Below are positions 1 to 8,487 of a stretch of DNA of 64,000 bases, piece after piece. The notes below the pieces were generated by a model, which did no database searches, was not told the DNA's origin, and saw only the letters and a program-made list of their open reading frames with translations. The DNA comes from Nitrospira sp. (GTDB lineage Bacteria; Nitrospirota; Nitrospiria; Nitrospirales; Nitrospiraceae). The translations under genes were made by a program, and so were the position numbers. The stretch's first letter is position 1, and every line of letters starts with the position of its first letter. The stretch lies in contig CP126123.1 in the NCBI GenBank assembly GCA_030123605.1, forward strand, positions 2,336,001 to 2,400,000, written 5' to 3'.

Positions 1-1401
1 CCGCCGCGATCCCGTAGCGATCGCCAAGACGCCGCCGGCGGCCATCGCATCGAAGGCGTTCACGGCCAGATTCCAGAACACCTGTTTCAGCTGGTCTTGA
101 TCGACCTGCGCCGTCAACGCCCCGACGGCCATCTTGGGAACGATGGTCATGCCTTTTCGGGATCGCGCTTCATGTTGAATCAGATCCAACGTATCGGCAA
201 GGACTTTGTTCAAATCATGCTCGCGCAGGTTCAACGCGGGCGGGCGGGCATACTGCAGAAACTCGGTGATGATATTGTCGAGCCGTTTCGCCTCTCGAAT
301 CGCAATATCCATCAGGCGCTGACTGGTTTCATCCGATCCGACATCCTGTCGCAACATTTGCATCGCTCCGGCCAGGGCTCCGAGCGGATTGCGGATTTCA
401 TGGGCCATCCCGGCCGACATCTCGCCCAGGTTGGCGAGCCATTCCCGCCGGCGCATTTCCTCTTCCAAATATCGAATTTGGGTCAAATCCTTGAACACGC
501 CCACCAGCCCGCGTTGCGCGCCCTGCTCATGCAAGGGAGACACGGTCATGCCCAGCACAAGCCGGCTGCCGTCCGCATGCTGACATTCCACCTCAAACCT
601 TGCCGACGTCGACGTCGTCTGCTCCTGTTCCTCGGACGACCCGCTCGGATGCCAATTGAACACTTCTCTCCAGGAACGTCCCTGAACTTCCTGAAAAGCA
701 TAACCCGTCACTTCGTGCGCAGCCGGATTGAATGAGGTGATGCGGCCCGCTTCATCGGTGGTGAACACCCCGCTGCTGATGCTGCGCACGATATTCTCGT
801 GGAACACTTGAAGCCGCGTGAGCCCCTGCTCCTTCTCACGCAACGATTGGTCGGCATGGCGGAGCTGGTCGGCGAGCACCCCGCTCAAAAATCCGACGAA
901 CAGAAACGCGAGACCGTAGGCCCCGAAGGTCTGTAACGCTTCGGCGCCGGCCAATTTGCTGGACGTGACCCAACCTGAAGGCTGCAGCAGTCCCGAATAC
1001 TGCACCGCCGTGATGAATCCGAACAACAACGTACAGGCGGATCCGGTCACCAACCCCACGCGCCTGCGGGGGACGAGACTCGCCACCGTGACCGTAATGA
1101 CATAGAGCACGGCGAACGGACTTTCGATGCCCCCGGTGCTCGCGACGAGGACCGTCTCAAGCAGAAAATCCATCGCGACCTGCACCCACGTGAAGACGGT
1201 CAATGCTTCGTGGGTGCTCAGGTAACGAAGGAAGACGGCATAGACAAGAGTGATTGCGTAAGTAAAGACGATCAGAGCGGAGAAGATCGGCACATGTTCG
1301 CCGCGTGTCGCCTGAAAGGCCAGCGACAGCCCCAGCAACAGCGTCACCACCACGACGCGCAGGCCCATCAACCAATGGAGTCTGGTCTTCAGCTGCTGCA
1401 T
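1..1401 (-). CDS. pilS: PilS-like membrane sensor histidine kinase (3' end cut by window edge)
   Basis: Two-component sensor kinase, probably PilS, which controls type IV pilus expression with a PilR regulator. About 467 residues are visible. Several hydrophobic segments fill roughly residues 10-175. A PAS domain follows at about 200-310, then a HisKA domain with the phospho-acceptor in AHEIRNPLG near residue 335. The N box (NLAVNAFDAM) of the ATPase domain lies near the edge, and the G boxes are outside the window. The gene lies directly downstream of pilC on the same strand, the usual pilus-locus neighbourhood. I chose the ATG at 1401. The frame stays open upstream without another ATG, GTG or TTG up to pilC, and the ribosome-binding site is weak. 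It could be another NtrB-type kinase, but the multi-pass N-terminus and pilC neighbour favour PilS. Confidence 0.85.
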   Translation of the reverse strand, partial: MQQLKTRLHWLMGLRVVVVTLLLGLSLAFQATRGEHVPIFSALIVFTYAITLVYAVFLRYLSTHEALTVFTWVQVAMDFLLETVLVASTGGIESPFAVLYVITVTVASLVPRRRVGLVTGSACTLLFGFITAVQYSGLLQPSGWVTSSKLAGAEALQTFGAYGLAFLFVGFLSGVLADQLRHADQSLREKEQGLTRLQVFHENIVRSISSGVFTTDEAGRITSFNPAAHEVTGYAFQEVQGRSWREVFNWHPSGSSEEQEQTTSTSARFEVECQHADGSRLVLGMTVSPLHEQGAQRGLVGVFKDLTQIRYLEEEMRRREWLANLGEMSAGMAHEIRNPLGALAGAMQMLRQDVGSDETSQRLMDIAIREAKRLDNIITEFLQYARPPALNLREHDLNKVLADTLDLIQHEARSRKGMTIVPKMAVGALTAQVDQDQLKQVFWNLAVNAFDAMAAGGVLAIATGSRR

Positions 1402-1596
1402 GGACCGCCCGACGGTCGACGCGCATCGATCTTCCGCTGCAAGCGCGGGCGGCCCGTGATTGAGGAAGGCCGGGTTTTGACGATTCGTATCGGATTGATC
1501 AGGGAGACCATGGCGGGCGCGATGCCCTGATGGATCTGCGCGCGGGGCCCTCTCGCACGGTCGGCCCCGCACCGGAGCCCAGGCGTGACTGTCCCG

Positions 1597-2814
1597 TTAT
1601 TGAATGGCCTGGGCCATCGTGAAGATCGGGAGATACATCGCGATGACGATGAACCCGATGATCGTCCCCAACACCACCATCATGATCGGTTCGAGGAGCG
1701 AGGTCAGTGCCGCCACCGCCTGATCGACTTCGTCTTCGTAGAAATCGGCGATCTTGCCCAGCATGGCATCGAGCGCGCCGGTGGACTCGCCGACCGCGAT
1801 CATGTGGGTGACCATCTTGGGAAACACATTGCCCTTGGCCAGCGGCTCAGAAATCGTTTTCCCGCCGCTGATACTGACGCGCGCGTTCATCAATGCCTCT
1901 TCGATCACCTTGTTGCCGGACGTTTTGGCGCAGATACTCAACCCCTCCAGCAACGGCACGCCACTGGTGATCAACGTCCCCAACGTGCGGGTGAATTTCG
2001 CGACGGACGCCTTTCTGATCAGGTCCCCGACGACGGGGACCTTCAAGAGCAGTCGATCGATGACGACCCGGCCCTTGACCGTTCCATAATACCGCTTGAT
2101 CGCGTAGATCGTGCCGATCAAGGCGCTTCCCATGAAATACCAATAGCTCTGGAAAAAATTACTGATGTCGATGACGATCTGAGTCGGACCGGGCAACCCG
2201 ATTTTTCCACCCGACATCTCGGCGAACATCTTGGCAAAAATCGGAATCACCCAGACCATCAGGACGCTGATGACGATGACCGCCACGCCGACGATAGCGG
2301 AGGGATAGACCATGGCCGACTTGATCTGCCCCTTCAGCTTCATCGCTTTCTCGATATGCTTCGCCAGGCGGGTCAGAATCGTATCGAGCAGACCGCCGAC
2401 TTCGCCGGCGTGAATCATGTTCACGTAGAGGTCGTCGAACACTTTCGGATGTTTCTTCAGGGCGTCGGAAAAGGTGGATCCCGCCTCCACGCCGTTCTTC
2501 ACATCGCCGACCGTTTCCCGCAGGACCTTGTTTTCCGATTGGGTGGAGAGGATGTCGAGGCACTGAATCAGCGGCAGTCCGGCATTGATCATCGTGCCGA
2601 ACTGGCGGGTGAACACCACCAGGTCCTTATCGGTGAGACCGCTCCCCAAGCTGAAGGTCAGCTTCCCGCCTTTGCCAGGCTTCTCCTCCAGGCTGGTCAC
2701 CACGACCTGTTGTTTGCGCAGCTGGTCGACCGCCTCATCTCTCGTCTTGGCGGTCAACTCCCCCTTCTTCACAGCACCCTGGCGGTTCCGTCCGACGTAG
2801 GCGAATGTACTCAT
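1597..2814 (-). CDS. pilC: Type IV pilus inner-membrane platform protein PilC
   Basis: GspF/PilC family platform protein of the type IV pilus machine, which couples the assembly and retraction ATPases to pilin polymerisation in the inner membrane. Its 405 aa are the normal length. The N-terminus (MSTFAYVGRNRQGAVKKGEL) is characteristic, two homologous T2SSF domains are visible at roughly residues 70-190 and 270-395, and three hydrophobic segments flank them. Conserved stretches include GLPLIQCLDIL, MIHAGEVGGLLD and its second-domain counterpart MIAVGESTGALD. It is followed by the pilS-like gene on the same strand, so pilB and pilT may lie elsewhere in the genome. Confidence 0.95.
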   Translation of the reverse strand: MSTFAYVGRNRQGAVKKGELTAKTRDEAVDQLRKQQVVVTSLEEKPGKGGKLTFSLGSGLTDKDLVVFTRQFGTMINAGLPLIQCLDILSTQSENKVLRETVGDVKNGVEAGSTFSDALKKHPKVFDDLYVNMIHAGEVGGLLDTILTRLAKHIEKAMKLKGQIKSAMVYPSAIVGVAVIVISVLMVWVIPIFAKMFAEMSGGKIGLPGPTQIVIDISNFFQSYWYFMGSALIGTIYAIKRYYGTVKGRVVIDRLLLKVPVVGDLIRKASVAKFTRTLGTLITSGVPLLEGLSICAKTSGNKVIEEALMNARVSISGGKTISEPLAKGNVFPKMVTHMIAVGESTGALDAMLGKIADFYEDEVDQAVAALTSLLEPIMMVVLGTIIGFIVIAMYLPIFTMAQAIQ

Positions 2815-2975
2815 AAATCTGTTTCCACTCCTCTGGTCGCCGGGGAGGACACCTACGTATGCAGCGGAAAACTATGATCGAAGTCTATAAGACGACCGAA
2901 AAACTGTCAAACGAATGGAACAAAGCGGTACGCGGGAATCCAGAAAAACCGTGCGGTCAACGAAGCGGTCGTCGG

Positions 2976-3518
2976 TCAGGCATGGCCGGAGGTGATGTGG
3001 CTGTAACCGCGCGAGAGGTAGTGCAGGCCGGACAGCAGCGTGACTCCCCCCATGAGATAGAGGAGCGGGTCGAGCATGGCGAGGTCGAGCCGACGCGACG
3101 CAAAAAACACGACGGCTACCAGGGTCGTCAATTGAATCAAGGTGGTTCCCTTCCCCAGCACCGTCGGCGAAATATCGACCTGCGTATCGGTGAAATGGGC
3201 GACCGCCGCCCCCAACATCAGCATGAGGTCGCGGCTGGCGACCAGAATCGTGACCCAGAGCGGCACCAGATGCATGACGGACAGCGTAATGAAGCCGGTC
3301 GTGAGCATCAGCTTGTCCGCCAAGGGATCCAATACTTCCCCGAGCCTGGTCCGCTGGTTGGCGACCCGGGCGATCGTGCCGTCGAGGGCGTCGGTCAGCC
3401 CGGCGATGAAAAGCGTGGCGAGGGCATAGTCGAATTGCTCATAGTTCAGCAACCCTACGTATACCGGAATCAACAGGATCCGCAGGATCGTCAGGCTGTT
3501 GGGAACATTCATGTTCAT
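2976..3518 (-). CDS. pgsA: CDP-diacylglycerol-glycerol-3-phosphate 3-phosphatidyltransferase
   Basis: Membrane CDP-alcohol phosphatidyltransferase making phosphatidylglycerol phosphate from CDP-diacylglycerol. The signature D-x2-D-G-x2-A-R-x8-G-x3-D-x3-D is visible in the segment running from DALDGTIAR to GEVLDPLADK. About 180 residues is normal for PgsA, with several transmembrane segments. I chose the start at 3518 because the family begins MN(x)PN(S/L)LTxxR, and MNMNVPNSLTILR fits exactly. An upstream ATG at 3584 in the same frame has an AGGG sequence ahead of it, so a 22-residue longer form cannot be excluded. The gene is a single unit between pilC and a divergent small gene. Substrate could be another alcohol, but the family match to PgsA is good. 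Confidence 0.88.
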   Translation of the reverse strand: MNMNVPNSLTILRILLIPVYVGLLNYEQFDYALATLFIAGLTDALDGTIARVANQRTRLGEVLDPLADKLMLTTGFITLSVMHLVPLWVTILVASRDLMLMLGAAVAHFTDTQVDISPTVLGKGTTLIQLTTLVAVVFFASRRLDLAMLDPLLYLMGGVTLLSGLHYLSRGYSHITSGHA

Positions 3519-3693
3519 CGAAATGGCTGACGTGAAGAATCGTCGCCGAGAATGCCCGACGATGCCGCAAGGACGGCGCATCATAGAAAGCCCTGTTGAA
3601 CCTTGTCAACGACGGTTGCACTCCGACCGGCAGCTCCCTATAATCGGGACCCTTGACGCGATCCCAACGACAAATTGATCGACGGAGGTTCGT

Positions 3694-4014
3694 ATGAGTG
3701 CGCTCCCCCTCCTCTTCAAAAAAGAGGGTTTGATCGAACGACATCAAGTCGAAGGGATCGATCCCAGCGATCGGTATTTCAACCGGTCGGTCCTCGTCAA
3801 TCGCGTGGCGGCCGGTTACGCGGGGAAAGTCACGTATGAGGCTCTCGCCATCGAAGGTACCGCCCATCCCACCACCACTGCCGCCGTCAAGGCCGTGGTC
3901 GAGAAGCTGCAGAGCCTGGGGTTTACCCGGTTGCGCACGCGCCTGAACTTCAAAGGCAATCGCTACCTGGCCGAGAAAGAAACCTGGACGGACTATCCGG
4001 ACCTGCCCTCCTAG
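3694..4014 (+). CDS. Conserved small protein of unknown function
   Basis: A 106-residue soluble protein of unknown function. The start is well supported: GGAGG stands six bases before the ATG. It has no signal peptide or membrane segment. The middle contains a run of basic and hydrophobic residues (VEKLQSLGFTRLRTRLNFKG) that could form a helix followed by beta strands. It is transcribed away from pgsA and converges with the serine hydrolase, whose stop codon overlaps its end by four bases. I recognise no family or catalytic motif. Codon use matches the neighbours, so I consider it a real gene. Confidence 0.7.
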   Translation: MSALPLLFKKEGLIERHQVEGIDPSDRYFNRSVLVNRVAAGYAGKVTYEALAIEGTAHPTTTAAVKAVVEKLQSLGFTRLRTRLNFKGNRYLAEKETWTDYPDLPS

Positions 4015-5141
4015 CCTCCCAGAAATTCCCGATACACGAGATCATGGAGCAGCGGGCGAAAGGCGCGGATGCGCTCGTTCCGTCTCGTGGGATGCACGCG
4101 ATTCGAGAGCAGCACCACCTCCAGTTCCTTGACCGGATCAATCCACAACGACGTGCCGGTATATCCGAGATGGCCGAACGACTCCGGAGAAAATAATGTC
4201 CCCGACGAAGACGGGGCAGACGGCGTATCCCATCCCAAGGCCCAGCTGGAATTCGGAACCGTATGCTGCCGAGCCGTGAACCATCGGACTAATTCCGGCT
4301 CCAACAGTCCCGCCTTTCCCCGACGGCCATTCATCCAGGCCTGCGCGACCGCGAGCACCGCCCGTGCGGTGCCGAACAACCCCGCATGGCCCGCCACCCC
4401 GCCCAGCGCAAAGGCATTTTCATCGTGGACCTCGCCGTGCAACGTTCGTCCACGCCAGGGATCTTCTTCCGTGGGAGCGATCGTGAGTGTCGATCCGGAC
4501 GGTGGGGCAGCCATCGAAAGCGGCCCGCACGGCAGATAGTGAAGCGGGCCGGCATCGAGCGGGCGATAGATTCGATCCCGACACAACTGATCGAGCGACT
4601 CGCCCGAAAGCCGTTCCACCGCGAACCCCAGCAACATGAAGCCGAGATCACTATAGAGGCTGCGCGAGCCCTTCTCGTACAGCAGATCTTCCGTCGCGAT
4701 AGAGTCCAGCAACACCTGTCGCGCCGCGATACTCCCTACCTCCCCCGGCTGAACCGCCTCCGTCGCGGCGATCCGCTCATAATAGGGGCGCCAGCCTGGA
4801 AGGCCGGAACTGTGCATCAACAAGTGCCGCACCGTCGCGCTTCCGACCGGCCTTCCCCGAAGTTCCGCAAGGCTGTGGTCGATCCGATCATCCAGGGAGG
4901 TCAATCCACGTTGGATCAGAAGCACCAACGCCGTCGTCGTCGCGAGGACCTTGGTCAGGGAGGCGAGGTCATACGAGGTCTCGACCGTCACCGCCTCGCC
5001 CGAAGGCTGGAGAGACAGGCGCCCGACGGCGCCTTCATAGACCAAGGTTCCGCGTAAGCGGACCGCCACGACGGCGCCGGGAAAGATCCCGTCAGCGACG
5101 GCTGCCCGCAGTGCCGACAGAATTGGATCCGATGCCGTCAT
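4011..5141 (-). CDS. Serine hydrolase of the class C beta-lactamase/esterase family
   Basis: Beta-lactamase-fold (PF00144) serine hydrolase, 376 aa. The nucleophile motif SxxK is SLTK at residues 61-64. The second motif is Y163-S-D rather than the Y-x-N of true class C enzymes, and a third-motif equivalent, GYTGTS, appears near residue 325. There is no obvious signal peptide, so a cytoplasmic esterase or peptidase role is more likely than antibiotic resistance. It follows divIVA by about 115 bp on the same strand at the end of the dcw region, which would suit a cell-wall peptide or ester substrate, but that is inference. The substrate cannot be read from sequence. Confidence 0.82.
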   Translation of the reverse strand: MTASDPILSALRAAVADGIFPGAVVAVRLRGTLVYEGAVGRLSLQPSGEAVTVETSYDLASLTKVLATTTALVLLIQRGLTSLDDRIDHSLAELRGRPVGSATVRHLLMHSSGLPGWRPYYERIAATEAVQPGEVGSIAARQVLLDSIATEDLLYEKGSRSLYSDLGFMLLGFAVERLSGESLDQLCRDRIYRPLDAGPLHYLPCGPLSMAAPPSGSTLTIAPTEEDPWRGRTLHGEVHDENAFALGGVAGHAGLFGTARAVLAVAQAWMNGRRGKAGLLEPELVRWFTARQHTVPNSSWALGWDTPSAPSSSGTLFSPESFGHLGYTGTSLWIDPVKELEVVLLSNRVHPTRRNERIRAFRPLLHDLVYREFLGG

Positions 5142-5255
5142 GAGTGGGAGCCTGGGTGTTGCTCAAAAGGCGAGTGACGCACAACCATACACCCGACCTT
5201 ACCGGCTGGAGCAGAGCCGCAGGCAAGGGGAGGATTCCGACAGGGCGCAGGAGTC

Positions 5256-5768
5256 TCAACGAGCCGAGCTTGATTCACCGGCCAGCTTCCCCTCGATCGA
5301 CGGGGGATCCGGTTGATAGGCTTCGCTTTCTTCGACCTCCAACATCCGCTCGAACGAGCGCAGGGTCGCACGGAACCGCTCCACCATCATCAACCGCTGC
5401 TTCTGCAGGTCCGCGAGGCCACGCTGCATGTCGGACAGGCTCACCCGCGCTTGCCGGATGATTTCGCTCGCCTTCAATTCCGCTTCCTTGACGATCAACT
5501 CGGATTCCCGCTGTGCGGACCGCTTCACATCCTCGGCCAACGATTGCGCCGACACCAGCGTGCTGGAGAGGGTGGCCTCCGTACGCCTCAGATCGGCGAC
5601 CTGCTGCTCTGTGGTGGCGAGCTTATCGCGAAGCGCGTTGTTTTCCCGATTCAAATTCTCGACCGTCAAGGCCAGCTCTTCGAGAAAGCGGTTGACCTCC
5701 TCTCGGTCATAACCTCGAAACTTGACCGGAAAGGCCATCTGCTGGATGTCGATGGGAGTGATTTTCAT
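5256..5768 (-). CDS. divIVA: DivIVA-domain coiled-coil protein
   Basis: DivIVA-type protein of 170 aa. The N-terminus (MKITPIDIQQMAFPVKFRGY followed by DREEVNRFLEELA) is the characteristic DivIVA membrane-binding region. Residues 30-150 are almost continuous heptad coiled coil. In the bacteria where it has been studied DivIVA senses membrane curvature at poles and septa and recruits growth or division proteins. Here it is the last gene of a run yggS-proC-yggT-divIVA behind ftsZ, an order also known from Gram-positive dcw clusters. The role in this organism is inferred. Confidence 0.9.
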   Translation of the reverse strand: MKITPIDIQQMAFPVKFRGYDREEVNRFLEELALTVENLNRENNALRDKLATTEQQVADLRRTEATLSSTLVSAQSLAEDVKRSAQRESELIVKEAELKASEIIRQARVSLSDMQRGLADLQKQRLMMVERFRATLRSFERMLEVEESEAYQPDPPSIEGKLAGESSSAR

Positions 5769-5789
5769 GCGCCACCTCTTGCCCGAGGG

Positions 5790-6086
5790 TTAATGCATCC
5801 GCACGGCGATATCCCTCAACGATTGAACCACGGCATATTGTAGAAACACAAGGATCAGGATCGCAATCATCGGCGACAGGTCGATGCCCATACGCCACCC
5901 GAGCAGGCGACGGATCGGCGTGAGCACGGGCTCCGTCACGCGTTCAAGAAATTGCACGATGGGATTCCAGGGGTCCGGATTGACCCACGAAATCAATGCG
6001 CGGGCGATGATGACCCACATATACAGCCACAGCACCGTATCCAAGATCGTCGCCAGCCCCTGCAGCACGTTGCTCATCACAAACAT
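5790..6086 (-). CDS. yggT: YggT family membrane protein
   Basis: Small integral membrane protein of 98 aa with two hydrophobic helices (about residues 5-35 and 65-90) separated by a short loop containing SWVNPDPWNPIVQFL, the typical YggT repeat segment. The function is not firmly established; homologues have been linked to osmotic tolerance and to division or chromosome distribution in chloroplasts and bacteria. Its ATG overlaps the proC stop (TGATG), so the two are probably translationally coupled. Placement between proC and divIVA is common near division genes. Confidence 0.88.
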   Translation of the reverse strand: MFVMSNVLQGLATILDTVLWLYMWVIIARALISWVNPDPWNPIVQFLERVTEPVLTPIRRLLGWRMGIDLSPMIAILILVFLQYAVVQSLRDIAVRMH

Positions 6087-6904
6087 CAGCGTCCCAACTC
6101 CTGTGATCGGTTCGTAGCCGCCTCGACGGCCGCCATCAGACAGCTCCTCATGCCTCCCATTTCCAAATGGTGCAACCCGGCAATGGTGGTACCTCCCGGC
6201 GACGCAACCTGATCCTTCAGCCGCGCCGGATGCTCCCCCAATTCCAGCACCAACCGAGCGGCGCCCAACACCGTCTGCGCAGCCAGCAGCTCGGCGGTCG
6301 CCCGCGGCAATCCCATCTTTACTCCGCCGTCGGCCAGCGCCTCAATGGCCACGAAGACGTAGGCCGGCCCGCTCCCGCTCAACCCGGTCACCGCATCCAT
6401 GAGTCGTTCCTCGACCGAGACCACCGACCCGACCGCTTCGAACAGGGACCGCACCGCCGCCAAGTCGGCGGCTGCGAGGTCCGTCTGAAAGGCCAACGCC
6501 GTCACCCCTTCGCGCACCAGCGCCGGAGTGTTGGGCATCGCCCGCACGATGCCTCGCGGCGTCACGATCCGCTCGCCTAGCCAGGTGGTCGTCACGCCGG
6601 CCGCAATGGACAGGACCAACTTTCCGGTCAACGCCTGTCCCACGTCGTCGAGCACCGCCTGCATCGCCTGCGGCTTTACCGCCAGGACCACCAGATCGGC
6701 CTCGCGAACGGCCTCTCTATTGTCCGTCCAGACCTGAATACCGAAGCGCGATTTCAACAGATCACGACGCGCGGCGATCGGATCCGTGGCGCAGATCAAC
6801 GCAGCCTCTCCGACCTGCGCCGTCAACAGGCCGCCGATCAAGGCCTCCGCCATCTGCCCGCCTCCCAGAAATGCGATCGGCCCCCTCAACATCGAGTTAC
6901 TCAC
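6086..6904 (-). CDS. proC: Pyrroline-5-carboxylate reductase
   Basis: ProC reduces 1-pyrroline-5-carboxylate to proline with NAD(P)H. The N-terminal Rossmann motif is FLGGGQMAEALIGG, and the C-terminal dimerisation domain contains GLSGSGPAYVF and the ending SPGGTTIAGLHHLE. I chose the GTG at 6904: GGAG lies eight bases upstream, and this start overlaps the yggS stop codon. The next ATG (6892) leaves too long a spacing. Length is about 272 aa, normal for the family. It is in the yggS-proC-yggT run; the link between proline synthesis and division genes is positional and widespread. Confidence 0.93.
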   Translation of the reverse strand: MSNSMLRGPIAFLGGGQMAEALIGGLLTAQVGEAALICATDPIAARRDLLKSRFGIQVWTDNREAVREADLVVLAVKPQAMQAVLDDVGQALTGKLVLSIAAGVTTTWLGERIVTPRGIVRAMPNTPALVREGVTALAFQTDLAAADLAAVRSLFEAVGSVVSVEERLMDAVTGLSGSGPAYVFVAIEALADGGVKMGLPRATAELLAAQTVLGAARLVLELGEHPARLKDQVASPGGTTIAGLHHLEMGGMRSCLMAAVEAATNRSQELGR

Positions 6905-7604
6905 GTCGCGCTCCAAAAAGGGCCGTTCCGACCCGCACGTAGGTGGCGCCCTCTTCGACCGCCACCGGATAATCATGGGACATCCCCATCGACAATTCCT
7001 GCATATTAATGTTCGGGAAGCCCAGCGCTGTCAATGCCTGGGATAATTCTCGGAGCCGCCGAAAGTACGGACGCGCGTCTTCCGCGGCAGGGACGGCCGG
7101 CGGAATGGCCATGAGACCGCGAACGTCCAAATGTTCAAGCCGGTTCAACGCCGGCAGCGCATCAAACAGCGCCGTCGGTTCGAATCCTCCCTTGCTGCGC
7201 TCTCCTTCGAGATTCACTTCCAGCAAGACCCGTTGACGGAGCCTCGCTTCCTGCGCACGTCGGTCGATCTCTTCAGCCAGTGCCAGGCTGTCGACGGAAT
7301 GGATCGTCTCAAATCGGCCGACGACCGACTTGACCTTGCGTCGCTGCAGGGTCCCGATGAAGTGCCAGACGACAGCGTCTCGATCCAAGGTCTCAATTTT
7401 CGGCAGTGCCTCCTGGAGACGGTTTTCCCCGACATACCGAACACCGGCATCCACCGCCTCGCGCAGCCGCTCGACGGACACGGTCTTGGTCACCGCCACC
7501 AGACGAACCGTTTCCGGTGCACGCCCCGCACGGACCGCCGCACGACGGATCTCGTCGAGTACCGCATGTACACGAGCGGCGATCGTTTTCGCTGCTATGT
7601 CCAT
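6897..7604 (-). CDS. yggS: PLP homeostasis protein YggS/PLPBP
   Basis: A 235-residue PLP-binding protein with the alanine-racemase-like TIM-barrel fold and no known catalytic activity. Members buffer pyridoxal phosphate and affect amino-acid pools. The PLP lysine is K40 in LVAVTKTVSVERL. Conserved segments GVRYVGENRLQE, WHFIGTLQRRKV, GLMAIPP and LSMGMSHDYPVAVEEGAT are present. It lies between pgeF and proC on the dcw strand and probably shares their transcript. Confidence 0.93.
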   Translation of the reverse strand: MDIAAKTIAARVHAVLDEIRRAAVRAGRAPETVRLVAVTKTVSVERLREAVDAGVRYVGENRLQEALPKIETLDRDAVVWHFIGTLQRRKVKSVVGRFETIHSVDSLALAEEIDRRAQEARLRQRVLLEVNLEGERSKGGFEPTALFDALPALNRLEHLDVRGLMAIPPAVPAAEDARPYFRRLRELSQALTALGFPNINMQELSMGMSHDYPVAVEEGATYVRVGTALFGARRE

Positions 7605-7709
7605 TCCGCCACCCCTATGGACCGCAGCATGTCTGTTCGGCGTTTCCGAGCCCCGAGCCGTCCATTATCTCGGCCGGTCATGGCGATTGGACATGATGGT
7701 GGATCGGCG

Positions 7710-8447
7710 TTACCGGTGAGACCTAAGCGCAATCCCACTGATCATCGTGGACTTCACCACACCCTCGCGGCGGTAGCTGAAGAAGAGATCTGGGTGGCAG
7801 ATCGTACAGGCGTTGACCGTCGCAATCCGTGCCGACTGCAGGCCCTCCGCAAGCGCCTGTCGACGCACGAACGCACGCAGATCGAAATGCGCCTTGTGGG
7901 CTCCCACCGGTTCCACGACGGTCCGCCACTCCGGAAACACCTCACGCAGGCGCATCAACACCGGTTCATCCACCTCGTAACAACAGGACCCGGCAGACGG
8001 GCCGATCGCCATCCGCAGCCGCCCGACGGCAGCTCCGAATCGATCGACGAGCAAGGCCACGGTCTTCGGCACGATCCCGGCCACCGCGCCACGCCAACCG
8101 GCATGCACCGCCGCCACCACCCGTTGTATGGGATCGTGCAACAGCACCGGGACACAGTCCGCCGTCCGCACGGTCACCATCACACCGGGCTGATTGGTCA
8201 CCAGCGCATCCCAGCCGCCTTCGAAGGACATGCCCTCACCGAAAGGCTGGTCGACCACCAATGCATCCGTGCCATGCACTTGTTTCACGGACAACATGAC
8301 CGTTGCCCCAGCCGATCGGCGACGCGAGCGAATCGGAGAGGGATGGCCCGGTATAACATCCAGAGCCGAACGCCGGGTTCCGAAAAAATGCTCTACGCCG
8401 TCGTCGCTATCGACAAACGACGGCACCGTGATGACATCGGCCAGCAT
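7710..8447 (-). CDS. pgeF: PgeF/YfiH family purine nucleoside phosphorylase-like laccase-domain protein
   Basis: Member of the YfiH (Cu-oxidase_4) family, which cleaves or phosphorolyses purine nucleosides. In E. coli PgeF prevents L-Ser incorporation in place of L-Ala during muropeptide synthesis by MurC. Zinc-site motifs SVKQVHGTD, RTADCVPVLL and VHAGWRG are intact. The start at 8447 is set by GGGGGAG just upstream; a longer frame reaching 8522 would run into ftsZ. The protein has 245 residues. Its place directly behind ftsZ in a cluster that also contains murC fits the peptidoglycan-editing role, though the exact substrate is inferred. Confidence 0.88.
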   Translation of the reverse strand: MLADVITVPSFVDSDDGVEHFFGTRRSALDVIPGHPSPIRSRRRSAGATVMLSVKQVHGTDALVVDQPFGEGMSFEGGWDALVTNQPGVMVTVRTADCVPVLLHDPIQRVVAAVHAGWRGAVAGIVPKTVALLVDRFGAAVGRLRMAIGPSAGSCCYEVDEPVLMRLREVFPEWRTVVEPVGAHKAHFDLRAFVRRQALAEGLQSARIATVNACTICHPDLFFSYRREGVVKSTMISGIALRSHR

Positions 8448-8487
8448 GACGCTCCCCCGTTCGATCGGGACGGGACGCTGAGCAACC